A DNA stretch of 64,000 nucleotides from Acidobacteriota bacterium (lineage in GTDB: Bacteria > Acidobacteriota > Thermoanaerobaculia > Multivoradales > JBCCEF01): the NCBI GenBank assembly GCA_039030395.1, contig JBCCEF010000010.1, positions 1 to 64,000 on the forward strand, given 5' to 3'. The notes under the pieces are model-generated. The model worked only from the letters and a program-made list of their open reading frames with translations, ran no database searches and was not told the origin of the DNA. This document shows, piece by piece, positions 10,451 through 18,899 of this stretch. Position 1 is the stretch's first letter, and each line of letters starts with the position of its first letter. The translations under genes were made by a program, and so were the position numbers.

Positions 10451-11245
10451 GTGATGGCGGTCCGCCGGGAGGTCAATCGCCAGCTCACCGGCGATCCCGA
10501 CCAACTGTTTATCGCTCGATTCCTTGAACGACTCTCCGCTCCCGCGGAGAGAGCGCTGTCGGTGGGCTGTGGCACCGGCGAGCTGGAGCGCGGCGTGGCG
10601 AATCTCGGAGCGGCTCGGCAGGTGGAGGGCGTCGACGTTAGCGCGGCCTCCTTGGCGGAGGCTCGCCGCCAGGCCGAGGTAGAGGGGTTGGCCGATCGAG
10701 TGACCTACCACCAGGCCAGCGCCGGCGACTGGCTCGGTCGGTGCGCGCCTGGCTCCTACGGCCTGATCTTCTTTCACGGCAGCCTGCACCACATCGAGGA
10801 CCTGGAAGTCGTGCTCGCTGGTGCGGCGCGGGCGCTTGCCGGAGCGTCGCCGGGCCTGCTCTATGTGGATGAGTACGTGGGACCGTCGAGAGATGAGTGG
10901 CGAGACGAGCACTTGGCGGCTGCGCGCCGCCTCTTCGAGAGGATCCCAAAACGCTTGCGCCGGACCCCGGCGGTCTGGCCGCCGATCGCGATGGAAGATC
11001 CCACCGAGATGGTTCGCTCCTCGGAAATCCCCGAACTGCTCCGTGAGCGGTTCGAAGTCCTCGAAGAACACCCTTACGGCGGGCCGGCGCTGCTGCCGCT
11101 GGTTTCGGCGATTCGTGGCAGCGCCCTCGAGCATCCTGAAGTCGCTCCGGTACTACGCGAAGCGCTCACGGCTGATCCTGCTCTTTCTTTCTACTCGATC
11201 TTCGTAGCGCGGCCCCGAGCAATGAAAAAGCCGACAGGGCCATAG
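10451..11245 (+). CDS. Class I SAM-dependent methyltransferase; true start probably about 30 codons upstream
   Basis: The Rossmann-fold SAM motif is ALSVGCGTGELERG near residues 36-49, followed by EGVDVSAASLAEARRQA and the post-motif segment GLIFFHGSLHHIEDL. The first conventional in-frame start is the GTG at 10451. However, the frame is open and reads convincingly as protein (KIDRSAAYWDSHNL then RPEEDIRYWLAV) back to about 10361, where only ACG codons are found and no ATG, GTG or TTG. A TATGCT box at 10346-10351 sits 9 nt before that ACG, the same spacing seen at other starts here. The substrate is unknown. It is followed 4 bp later by a convergent lipoprotein gene. Confidence 0.8.
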   Translation: MMAVRREVNRQLTGDPDQLFIARFLERLSAPAERALSVGCGTGELERGVANLGAARQVEGVDVSAASLAEARRQAEVEGLADRVTYHQASAGDWLGRCAPGSYGLIFFHGSLHHIEDLEVVLAGAARALAGASPGLLYVDEYVGPSRDEWRDEHLAAARRLFERIPKRLRRTPAVWPPIAMEDPTEMVRSSEIPELLRERFEVLEEHPYGGPALLPLVSAIRGSALEHPEVAPVLREALTADPALSFYSIFVARPRAMKKPTGP

Positions 11246-11249
11246 CCTC

Positions 11250-11621
11250 CTACGGTACGTCCTGCTCATCCACCGCCATCATCGCGCCCAAACCGCGGAT
11301 GCGGCGCTGTACTTTGCGGCCGTCTTTTTCGTAGATGATGTAGGTGATGTCGTCGTCGCCGTGGACTTTGGCGAGGATGGTGTATTTGCGCAGCTCGACG
11401 GGGGTTTCGATGGACTCGTCGATAGTCCATTCGGACGGGTCGAGGATCTTGGGGGTGCGGGGGGCCGCGGGCTCGGCGTCATCTGGGTCTGGACGAACCG
11501 CCTGGGCGGAAACGTTGGCCGGGGTGTCGTCGGTTTCGGGAGCTTGGGGCTCTGTGTCGTTGCCGCTGGTGCCGCAGGCGGCGAGCAGGAAGCAGATCGC
11601 GAGTAGGATCAGGAACCTCAT
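11250..11621 (-). CDS. Small putative lipoprotein
   Basis: 123 residues. The start MRFLILLAICFLLAACG gives a lipobox (LAAC), so lipid attachment at Cys16 is expected. An acidic, Pro/Ala/Asp-rich linker covers about residues 20-60. A small C-terminal domain follows, containing EWTIDESIETPVELRKYTI and a YIIYEKDGRKVQRRIRGLG segment with a beta-strand look. No family recognised. An isolated gene, convergent with the methyltransferase. Confidence 0.75.
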   Translation of the reverse strand: MRFLILLAICFLLAACGTSGNDTEPQAPETDDTPANVSAQAVRPDPDDAEPAAPRTPKILDPSEWTIDESIETPVELRKYTILAKVHGDDDITYIIYEKDGRKVQRRIRGLGAMMAVDEQDVP

Positions 11622-11870
11622 CTTGGCATCTCCACTTGTTGCTGTCGGAGCAGTCCGGCCGGCGCGCGGCGGAAGAATTCACGTTAGAAACTGACAGATG
11701 CTAGCAGGTTGCCGAGGAGGCCTTCGGTCGGCCGGCGATGCTCCGGTCATCGGACTTCAGAGACTCGGAGGAACCTCAAGGCCGGAAAGGAACGCGAAGA
11801 GGCTTGGCTCTCGAAGATTCTCGCCGCACCGGATCGGCAGACTTCGCCCAAGAGAGGCATCTACATGTGG

Positions 11871-12085
11871 TAGTGTCCGCAGCCGGAGCCCCAACATGTG
11901 GGGCTCTCGAGCGTCGGCGGCCTGACAGGGCCGCACGCGTCCGCGACGGGGGAAGCCGGTGGAATTCCGGCGCTGTCCCGCAACGGTGAAAGCCCGAGTA
12001 CCCGAGGCGCTCGTTCGACCGCTGGCCCCCGCGGTAGGGGCAAGGTGGACGTGCCCGGAGCGAATCCCCGCACCCTCCAATCCCC
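11871..12085 (+). promoter_or_regulatory. Cobalamin (B12) riboswitch upstream of nrdAB
   Basis: The conserved B12-box core is clear: GGGGAAGCCGGTGGAATTCC followed by GGCGCTGTCCCGCAACGGT at about 11949-11987, then a GCCCGAGTACCCG stretch. The 5' part folds into perfect hairpins: GAGCCCC/GGGGCTC (11886-11906) and GCGGCC/GGCCGC just after it. A TAGTGT box at 11871-11876 is a possible -10 for its transcript. B12 riboswitches turn off downstream genes when adenosylcobalamin is plentiful. The downstream genes here encode a B12-independent ribonucleotide reductase, so the logic is to save it when a B12-dependent class II enzyme (not in this window) can work. The 3' limit is approximate. Confidence 0.92.
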
Positions 12086-12129
12086 CGCCTACACCCTGAT
12101 CGGCCGCATCCGGTGGCGCTCAGCCATCG

Positions 12130-12164
12130 ATTGCTGTGCCTGCACCTATTGATTGGAGAGCAAT
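12130..12164 (+). promoter_or_regulatory. Possible start-sequestering hairpin of the riboswitch expression platform
   Basis: ATTGCT at 12130-12135 can pair with AGCAAT at 12159-12164. The latter covers the end of the GGAGAG ribosome binding site and the first two bases of the nrdA ATG at 12163. No U-tract terminator is visible between the aptamer and nrdA, so control at translation initiation is the more likely mechanism. Confidence 0.45.
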
Positions 12165-14931
12165 GACACCCACGCGAGTCGTCAAGAGGACCGGAGAGGT
12201 CGCGAGCTTCGACGCCGCTCGTATCCACCGTGCGATCTCGAAGGCGGTCGAAGCCACCGGCGAGGCACTGACGGACGACCATGTCGCCCGCGTCGTCGGC
12301 GATGTGGTGGCGGAGATCGACCGCCGCTTCGACGAGTTCTTCCCCAACGTCGAGAACATCCAGGATCTGGTGGAGAAGCACCTCGTGCTGGCTGGCCACT
12401 ACCCGGTGGCCAAGGCGTACATCCTTTACCGGGCCGATCGCCAGCAGGCGCGTGAGGCGGCGCGCGAGCGGCGGGTCGAGGATGCCCGGTTGGGCAAGCT
12501 GACGGTTCGCAAACGCGATGGCCGTGTCGAGCTGCTCAATGTGCGCAAGGTGGAGCGAACCCTCGAGCATCACGGCAGCCTCGCAGAGACGGCGGTGGAT
12601 GCCGACCTGCTGATCCAAGGGGTGGTTCGGGGCGTCTACGACGCGATCGACACGGACGCTCTGGAGCGGGCGATGGTCCTTGCGGCGACGGCGCTGATCG
12701 AGCGCCACCCGGACTACGATCGCCTGGCGGCGCGGCTGCTGCTGCAGCGCATCTATCGCGCCGTCTTCGGCCGCTCGCTGGCCGGCGAGGATCTCGACGG
12801 CGCCTACCGTCGCGCCTTCGTTGCCGGCATCGGGCAGGGGATCGAAGAGCAACTACTCGATCCGCGGCTGGCGGACTACGACCTCGACCTGCTGGCCGCC
12901 AGCCTGCGTCCGGAGCGCGATCGAGAGTTTCTCTACCTCGGCGTCCAGACCCTACACGACCGCTATCTGGTGCGCAGCGGCAAGCGATTGCTCGAGACGC
13001 CGCAGGCGTTCTGGATGCGGGTAGCGATGGGACTGGCGGTGGATGAAGATCATCGCGAAGAGCGAGCCCTCGAATTCTACGACCTGATGTCGCGGCTGCT
13101 GTATGTGCCCTCGACGCCGACGCTGTTCCATTCTGGGACGCCGCGGCCGCAGCTCTCGTCGTGTTATCTGACCACCGTCTCTGACGATCTGGCGCACATC
13201 TTCAAGTCACTTTCCGACAACGCCCAGCTCTCGAAATGGTCCGGCGGCCTGGGGAATGACTGGACCTCCATTCGGGCTACCGGCGCGCCGATCAAGAGCA
13301 CCCATGTCGAAAGTCAGGGGGTGATTCCGTTCCTCAAAATCGCCAACGATGTGACGATGGCGATCAATCGCTCCGGCAAACGGCGCGGTGCCACCTGCGC
13401 CTACCTGGAGACCTGGCACTACGACTTCGAGGATTTCCTCGATCTGCGCCGCAACACCGGTGACGAGCGGCGTCGTACCCACGACATGAACACCGCTGCC
13501 TGGGTGCCCGACCTGTTCATGAAACGGGTTGCCGACGACGCCACCTGGACTCTTTTCTCGCCCGACGAGGTGCCCGACCTCCACGACCTTTACGGACGGC
13601 GCTTCGAGGAACGCTACCTGGAGTATGAACGGTTCGCCGAGCGCGGCGAGATCCGGCTCTCGAAGCGGGTGGAGGCGCGGGCTCTGTGGCGCCGGATGCT
13701 GACCATGCTGTTCGAGACCGGGCACCCTTGGATCACCTTCAAGGACGCCTGCAATGTGCGCTCGCCGCAGGACCACTGCGGAGTGGTGCATTCGTCGAAC
13801 CTCTGCACCGAGATCACCCTCAACACCTCGCGCGAGGAGACGGCGGTGTGCAACCTCGGCTCGGTCAACCTCGCTCGGCACGTAGCCGATGGCGGGGTCG
13901 ACGAGGAGGCGCTGACGCGCACCGTGGCGACGGCGATACGGATGCTCGACAATGTCGTCGACCTGAACTTCTATCCGACTCCGGAAGCGAAGGCATCGAA
14001 CCTGCGCCACCGGCCCGTGGGGCTGGGGGTGATGGGCTTCCAGGATGTGCTCTTCCAGCTCGACCTGCCGTTCGAGTCCGAGGCTGCCCTCGAACTGGCC
14101 GACCGCATTCAGGAATCCATTTCCTACCAGGCGATTCTCGCCTCGTCGCGGCTCGCGGCCGAACGCGGTGCGTACCCCTCCTGCCCGGGCTCGAAGTGGG
14201 ACCGCGGCATCCTGCCCCTCGACACCCTCGACCTACTCGCGGCCGAGCGCGGCGTGCCGATCGAAGTGTCGCGCTCCTCGCATCTCGACTGGACAGCGGT
14301 GCGCGAGCAGCTGGCGACCCACGGAATGCGCAACTCCAATGTGATGGCGGTGGCACCGACGGCAACGATCTCGAACATCGCCGGTTGCTTTCCCTGCATC
14401 GAGCCGATCTTCAAGAACCTCTACGTCAAGGCCAACATCAGCGGCGAATTCACGGTCGTCAACCGTTACCTGGTCGAAGAACTCGAGGGGCTCGGTCTGT
14501 GGAGCGAGGATCTGCTCGAACGGCTCAAGGCCTACGATGGCGATCTGTCGCGGCTCCCGGAGATCCCCGACACCCTGCGCGAGAAGTACCGCGAGGCGTT
14601 CGCCATGGACCCGCTGCGGCTCCTTCGCATCACCGCGGTACGCGGCAAGTGGATCGACCAGAGTCAGTCCCACAACGTCTTCCTGCGCGGTACTTCGGGA
14701 AAGCTGCTCGACGAGATCTACTCCACCGCCTGGCGGCTTGGTCTCAAGACCACCTACTACCTGCGGACGCTGGCGGCCTCGCAGATCGAAAAGTCGACGG
14801 TCGACGCCGGCCGCTACGGCTTCACCCAGAAGCGGGCGGAGGCACCGGAGGTGGCGGCCGCCATCGCGCCCACCGCGCCGGCGGACAACCTCTGCCGCAT
14901 CGACGATCCCGAGTGCGAAGCCTGTCAGTGA
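12163..14931 (+). CDS. nrdA: Ribonucleoside-diphosphate reductase, large (alpha) subunit, with two ATP-cone domains
   Basis: 922 residues from the ATG at 12163 (GGAGAG upstream). Residues 1-95 form an ATP-cone allosteric domain (VVKRTGEVASFDAARIHRAI), and residues about 105-200 look like a second cone (VRKRDGRVELLNVRKVERTL). The catalytic barrel carries the three active-site cysteines in SSCYLTTV, NLCTEITL and AVCNLGSVNL. The C-terminal shuttle pair is in PECEACQ. It reduces ribonucleotides to deoxyribonucleotides using the radical generated by NrdB. The next gene, nrdB, starts 16 bp later. A cobalamin riboswitch precedes it. The tandem cones and the partner's sequence resemble the chlamydial class Ic enzyme. 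Confidence 0.96.
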   Translation: MTPTRVVKRTGEVASFDAARIHRAISKAVEATGEALTDDHVARVVGDVVAEIDRRFDEFFPNVENIQDLVEKHLVLAGHYPVAKAYILYRADRQQAREAARERRVEDARLGKLTVRKRDGRVELLNVRKVERTLEHHGSLAETAVDADLLIQGVVRGVYDAIDTDALERAMVLAATALIERHPDYDRLAARLLLQRIYRAVFGRSLAGEDLDGAYRRAFVAGIGQGIEEQLLDPRLADYDLDLLAASLRPERDREFLYLGVQTLHDRYLVRSGKRLLETPQAFWMRVAMGLAVDEDHREERALEFYDLMSRLLYVPSTPTLFHSGTPRPQLSSCYLTTVSDDLAHIFKSLSDNAQLSKWSGGLGNDWTSIRATGAPIKSTHVESQGVIPFLKIANDVTMAINRSGKRRGATCAYLETWHYDFEDFLDLRRNTGDERRRTHDMNTAAWVPDLFMKRVADDATWTLFSPDEVPDLHDLYGRRFEERYLEYERFAERGEIRLSKRVEARALWRRMLTMLFETGHPWITFKDACNVRSPQDHCGVVHSSNLCTEITLNTSREETAVCNLGSVNLARHVADGGVDEEALTRTVATAIRMLDNVVDLNFYPTPEAKASNLRHRPVGLGVMGFQDVLFQLDLPFESEAALELADRIQESISYQAILASSRLAAERGAYPSCPGSKWDRGILPLDTLDLLAAERGVPIEVSRSSHLDWTAVREQLATHGMRNSNVMAVAPTATISNIAGCFPCIEPIFKNLYVKANISGEFTVVNRYLVEELEGLGLWSEDLLERLKAYDGDLSRLPEIPDTLREKYREAFAMDPLRLLRITAVRGKWIDQSQSHNVFLRGTSGKLLDEIYSTAWRLGLKTTYYLRTLAASQIEKSTVDAGRYGFTQKRAEAPEVAAAIAPTAPADNLCRIDDPECEACQ

Positions 14932-14947
14932 CCCGGAGACCACGATC

Positions 14948-15943
14948 ATGACCATCATCAACAGTTCGAAAACCGACCCCAACAAGATTCTGCCAATGCG
15001 CTACCTGTGGGCACGAGAGCACTACCGTGCCGGTGTCGCCAACAACTGGACCCCTGAAGAGGTCGCGATGCAGAAGGACATCGAGCAGTGGAAGTCCGAC
15101 AGTGCATTGACCGCCAGCGAGCGCCGGTTGATTCTCTGGAATCTCGGTTTCTTCTCGACCGCGGAATCGCTCACCGCCAACAACCTCGTGCTCTGCGTTT
15201 ATCACCACGTGACCAACCCGGAGTCGCGCCAGTATCTGTTGCGTCAGGCCTACGAAGAGGCGATCCACACCGACACTTTCATCTATTGCTGCGACAGCCT
15301 CGGCCTCGATCCCGACGAGATTTACAACATGTACCTAACGATTCCGTCGATCCAGGAGAAAGACGACTTCGTGGTCGAGATCACCCGATCGGTTCTCGAT
15401 CCGACGTTCACCACAGAGGGTGTCGAGAATGTCCGCCGCTTTCTGCGCGACCTGATCGGCTTCTACGTGATCATGGAGGGAGTCTTCTTCTACGCCGGCT
15501 TCGCCATGATGCTGGCTCTCAAGCGGCAGAACAAGATGATCGGAATCGGTGAGCAATTCGAGTACATCATGCGGGACGAAAGTCTCCACCTCGCCTTCGG
15601 CTGTGACCTGATCAACACCATCCGAGCCGAGAACCCGGAAGCCTGGACCGCCGGTTTTGCCGACGAGGTGCGGAGCCTGGTCGAGCGTGCGGTGGAGCTG
15701 GAAAAGCGCTATGCCCTCGACGCCTGTCCGGAGGGCTTGCTCGGAATCAACGCCGAGCAATTCGGCCACTACGTCGAGCATGTCGCCGATCGCCGCCTCG
15801 AGCGCCTGCGTCTGCCGCGGATCTACGACCGGGCGAATCCGTTTCCCTGGATGTCCCAAGCCACCGATCTCACCAAGGAGAAAAACTTCTTCGAGACCCG
15901 TGTCACCGAGTACCAGACCGGCGCGTCGCTGGTCTGGGACTGA
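14948..15943 (+). CDS. nrdB: Ribonucleotide reductase small subunit, class Ic (Phe at the radical-tyrosine site)
   Basis: 331 residues. The sequence follows the Chlamydia trachomatis R2 protein closely in recognisable stretches: FFSTAESL, NPESRQYLLRQA, IMEGVFFYAGF, NKMIGIGEQ, NPFPWMS and KEKNFFETRV. Metal ligands are present as Glu73, Glu104, His107 and the later GVFFY-preceding Glu and RDESLH pair. Two diagnostic features of class Ic are visible. The first ligand is Glu rather than Asp, and the residue four after His107, where class Ia has the radical Tyr, is Phe111. Such proteins use a Mn/Fe centre instead of a tyrosyl radical. It is in an operon with nrdA under the B12 riboswitch. Confidence 0.95.
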   Translation: MTIINSSKTDPNKILPMRYLWAREHYRAGVANNWTPEEVAMQKDIEQWKSDSALTASERRLILWNLGFFSTAESLTANNLVLCVYHHVTNPESRQYLLRQAYEEAIHTDTFIYCCDSLGLDPDEIYNMYLTIPSIQEKDDFVVEITRSVLDPTFTTEGVENVRRFLRDLIGFYVIMEGVFFYAGFAMMLALKRQNKMIGIGEQFEYIMRDESLHLAFGCDLINTIRAENPEAWTAGFADEVRSLVERAVELEKRYALDACPEGLLGINAEQFGHYVEHVADRRLERLRLPRIYDRANPFPWMSQATDLTKEKNFFETRVTEYQTGASLVWD

Positions 15944-15955
15944 CGCCGCCGCGCC

Positions 15956-15961
15956 TATAAT
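15956..15961 (+). promoter_or_regulatory. Perfect -10 box (TATAAT) ahead of the LeuA-like gene
   Basis: TATAAT begins 10 bp after the nrdB stop and 54 bp before the start at 16015, in an otherwise GC-rich context. No good -35 is seen at 17 bp. It implies the acyltransferase operon is transcribed separately from nrdAB. Confidence 0.5.
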
Positions 15962-16014
15962 CTAGGAGCACACCCTGGTTCGAACGCGCTGCTGGGAAAG
16001 GAACGGCATACGGT

Positions 16015-17265
16015 ATGACCCTCAACGAATCCGATCTGATCTACGACTGGAACCGCGCCGAGGGCGGCGAGTTGACCCCGGCGCGGCCGAAGCTGGAATT
16101 GGACGACGAGACTCTGCGCGATGGGCTGCAGTCGCCGTCGGTGGACACGCCTTCGATCGAGGAGAAGCTGGAGTTGCTCCATTTCATGGCAGGTCTGGGC
16201 ATCGAATCGGCCAATATCGGCTTGCCCGGCGCTGGTCCGCACGTGGTAGCGGATGTGTTGCGGCTGGCGCAAGAGATCGTCGATCAGAAGTTGCCGATCG
16301 AGCCCAACTGCGCCGCTCGCACGGTGCGTCAGGACATCGAGCCGATCGTCGAGATCAGTCAGTCCACCGGTCTCGCCATCGAGGCGGCATGTTTTATCGG
16401 CTCGAGCCCGATCCGCCAGTTCGCAGAGGCCTGGGAGCTGGACAAGATGCTGCGGTTGACCCGCGAGGCGGTGGCCTTTGCGACCTCCGAGGGCCTGCCG
16501 GTGATGTTTGTGACGGAAGACACCACCCGTGCCCATCCGGACGATCTGCGGCGCCTCTACACGGAGGCGGTCGAGGCGGGTGCCCGGCGGGTGTGCATTG
16601 CCGACACGGTGGGTCACGCCACGCCGGCCGGGGCAACCCATCTGGTGCGCTTCGTCCGCGGAGTGGTGGACGCGACCGGCGAGGATGTGAAGGTGGACTG
16701 GCACGGGCACAAGGATCGCGGCCTGTCGGTGATCAATGCCCTGACCGCCGCCGCCGCCGGCGCCGATCGCCTGCACGGCACGGCCATCGGTATCGGCGAG
16801 CGGGTGGGCAACGCGCCGATCGACCAATTGTTGATCAACATGCAGCTCCTCGGCTGGATCGACCGCGACCTCTCGCGCCTCGGCGAGTACTGCCAGCGGG
16901 TGTCCGAAACCACCGGCGTGGCGCTACCGGACAATTACCCGGTGCTCGGCCGCGATGCCTTCCGCACCGGCACCGGGGTGCACGCGGCGGCGATCATCAA
17001 GGCGCGGGCGAAGGGCGACGATTGGCTGGCGGATCGCATTTACTCGGGAGTGCCGGCGAGCATGGTGGGGCGCCACCAGGAGATCGAGATCGGGCCGATG
17101 TGCGGCGAGTCGAATGTCGTCTACTGGCTCGAAGAGCGCGGTATCGCCGCCGAGGCGGATCTAGTGCAGGAGATCTTCCAGCAGGCCAAGAACGCCTCTC
17201 GCACGATGGAAGAGGCCGAGATCCTGGCGATTCTGAAGGCGCGGGGTGTCGAAGCCTCCGCCTGA
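16015..17265 (+). CDS. HMGL/LeuA-family acyl-CoA condensing enzyme (2-isopropylmalate synthase-like)
   Basis: 416 residues. DDETLRDGLQSP near residue 30 is the family's metal-binding start motif (usually DxTLRDG). IADTVGHATPAG marks the barrel centre, and DWHGHKDRGLSVINAL gives the metal-ligand His-x-His. GTAIGIGERVGNAPIDQLL matches the GxGERxGN signature of 2-isopropylmalate and homocitrate synthases. These enzymes condense acetyl-CoA with a 2-oxo acid. The chain lacks the long C-terminal leucine-feedback domain of classical LeuA, so it may be a citramalate-, homocitrate- or isopropylmalate-type synthase. A purine-rich AAAGGAA precedes the ATG. It overlaps the xerD start by 20 bp. Confidence 0.8.
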   Translation: MTLNESDLIYDWNRAEGGELTPARPKLELDDETLRDGLQSPSVDTPSIEEKLELLHFMAGLGIESANIGLPGAGPHVVADVLRLAQEIVDQKLPIEPNCAARTVRQDIEPIVEISQSTGLAIEAACFIGSSPIRQFAEAWELDKMLRLTREAVAFATSEGLPVMFVTEDTTRAHPDDLRRLYTEAVEAGARRVCIADTVGHATPAGATHLVRFVRGVVDATGEDVKVDWHGHKDRGLSVINALTAAAAGADRLHGTAIGIGERVGNAPIDQLLINMQLLGWIDRDLSRLGEYCQRVSETTGVALPDNYPVLGRDAFRTGTGVHAAAIIKARAKGDDWLADRIYSGVPASMVGRHQEIEIGPMCGESNVVYWLEERGIAAEADLVQEIFQQAKNASRTMEEAEILAILKARGVEASA

Positions 17266-18196
17266 GCCCGCTGATTCCACCGCCCCTTCCGTTCCCATGT
17301 GGCGCCGCGAGGTGGAGCGGTGGGTGGAGTCCCTGGCTGTGGAACGGGGGCTTTCGGACCACACCGTCGCCGCCTATCGGCGCGATCTGAAGCGGCTCGG
17401 CCAGGAGTTGGCCGACGGCGGTGGCGATTTACGCGCCGCGACCCAGGAACAACTCGCCTCCCACCTGCGTGGCCTCCGCCGGGGCGGCCTGGCGCCGCGC
17501 TCGATTCGGCGGGCGCTTTCCACTCTGCGCGGTTTCTATGCCTACCTGCTGGCGGAAGGGGAACGCAGCGATGATCCCTCTCTCCATCTGGTGGCGCCCC
17601 GGCTGATCGAGCGGCTGCCGAAGGTGCTCTCCGAAGACGATGTCGAGCGGCTGCTCCAGGCGCCGGATCCGGCCACGCCTCTCGGGGTGCGCGACCGGGC
17701 GATGATCGAGGTGCTCTATGCCACCGGCCTGCGGGTGAGTGAGCTGGTGGGGCTGGAGCTGTCGCAGATCCGGCGCGATCCGGCGGGCCGCCTCGATACC
17801 GGGTTTCTGGTGGTCTTCGGCAAGGGCGGCAAAGAGCGGGTGGTGCCGGTAGGGGAGCAGGCCGAGGGTTGCCTTGGCGAATACCTGGCCACCTCCCGCC
17901 CAGCGCTGGTGCGCGGGCGCCACGGCAAGGTGTTCGTCAACCGGTTGGGAGATCCCCTGACCCGCCAGGGCTGCTGGAAGATCCTGAAGGGTCACGCCTT
18001 GAAGGCCGGCGTGGCGCAAGTTTCGCCCCACGTGCTGCGGCACAGCTTCGCCACCCATCTGTTGGAGCACGGCGCCGATTTGCGGGCGGTGCAGTCGATG
18101 CTCGGCCACTCGGACATCTCGACCACCGAGATCTACACCCACATTCACCAGGCGCGCCTGCGCAATCTCTATGATGATTTCCATCCGCGGGCGTGA
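17246..18196 (+). CDS. xerD: Tyrosine site-specific recombinase XerD/XerC type
   Basis: 316 residues, GTG start at 17246 inside the end of the LeuA-like gene. The N-terminal SAM-like core-binding domain includes LSDHTVAAYRRDLKRLGQ. The catalytic domain has all six expected residues: Arg in ATGLRVSELVGL, Lys in GKGGKERVVP, His and Arg in HVLRHSFATHLL, His in LGHSDISTT and the nucleophilic Tyr in EIYTHIHQ. Such enzymes resolve chromosome dimers at dif. XerC and XerD cannot be separated with certainty by eye; the NRLGDPLTRQG and HADLRAVQ-like parts favour XerD. It is followed 31 bp later by a lytic transglycosylase. Confidence 0.92.
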   Translation: MSKPPPEPADSTAPSVPMWRREVERWVESLAVERGLSDHTVAAYRRDLKRLGQELADGGGDLRAATQEQLASHLRGLRRGGLAPRSIRRALSTLRGFYAYLLAEGERSDDPSLHLVAPRLIERLPKVLSEDDVERLLQAPDPATPLGVRDRAMIEVLYATGLRVSELVGLELSQIRRDPAGRLDTGFLVVFGKGGKERVVPVGEQAEGCLGEYLATSRPALVRGRHGKVFVNRLGDPLTRQGCWKILKGHALKAGVAQVSPHVLRHSFATHLLEHGADLRAVQSMLGHSDISTTEIYTHIHQARLRNLYDDFHPRA

Positions 18197-18227
18197 CGGA
18201 ACGGTTGTCGAATCCGTACCGGCAGCG

Positions 18228-18899
18228 ATGAAGCGGTTTGTCTCTTGCGCTCTCCTCGCCGCTGGGTGCCTGGCATGGTCTCCGGCGGCGGCGGAACTGG
18301 TGGTGTTCGTCGACGGCGGATTCCTCAAGGTGGAGGACTACCGGGTGCGCGGCAAGCGCATGCACCTGGAACTGGCCGGAGGCGGCACCATGAAGGTGGC
18401 GATGAGCCGCATCGCCCGGGTGGTGGACGATGAGGTGATTCCGGTCCCGCCGGCGCCCGAAGCGGCCGAGCCGGCAGCGCGGACCTGGCGCTTTGAAGAG
18501 GGCGATCCGGTGCCGCCGACGCCCTACGGGGCAGAAATCTTCGAGACCGCCAAGCGTCACGAATTGAGCCCTACGTTGGTGGCCGCGGTGGTGCGGGCGG
18601 AATCGGCCTACGATCCGCAGGCCGTGTCCCGCGCCGGCGCCCGCGGCCTGATGCAGTTGATGCCGGCCACCGGCCGGCGCTACGGCCTCCAGCCGCACCA
18701 GCTCTTCGAGCCGGCGCGCAATCTCGAGGCGGGAACGCGCTACCTGAGTTGGCTGCTCGATCGCTTCGATGGCGATCTCGACCTTGCCCTGGCCGGCTAC
18801 AACGCCGGTGAGGGCACGGTGGACCGCTACGGCGGGGTGCCGCCCTACCGGGAGACTCAGAACTACATCAAGCGAATCTACAGGTTCCTGGGAATCTAA
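18228..18899 (+). CDS. Secreted lytic transglycosylase (SLT domain)
   Basis: 223 residues from the ATG at 18228, giving a signal peptide ending near SPAAAEL. A small N-terminal region (ELVVFVDGGFLKVEDYRV) is followed from about residue 105 by the Slt fold. The catalytic Glu is in VVRAESAYDPQAVS, then GARGLMQLMPATG, NLEAGTRYLSWLL and LALAGYNAGEGTV. It cleaves peptidoglycan to anhydro-muropeptides in the periplasm. The frame extends upstream into xerD, but that part would lack a signal sequence. Its stop overlaps the convergent phosphatase gene by 4 nt. Confidence 0.92.
   Translation: MKRFVSCALLAAGCLAWSPAAAELVVFVDGGFLKVEDYRVRGKRMHLELAGGGTMKVAMSRIARVVDDEVIPVPPAPEAAEPAARTWRFEEGDPVPPTPYGAEIFETAKRHELSPTLVAAVVRAESAYDPQAVSRAGARGLMQLMPATGRRYGLQPHQLFEPARNLEAGTRYLSWLLDRFDGDLDLALAGYNAGEGTVDRYGGVPPYRETQNYIKRIYRFLGI

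Noticed and set aside
15955-16827. Long minus-strand open frame opposite the LeuA-like gene
   Set aside because: His/Arg/Leu-rich antisense shadow typical of GC-rich coding DNA; the plus strand has clear family motifs.
18171-18227. Earlier ATG for the lytic transglycosylase inside xerD
   Set aside because: It would add 19 residues before the signal peptide and hide it.
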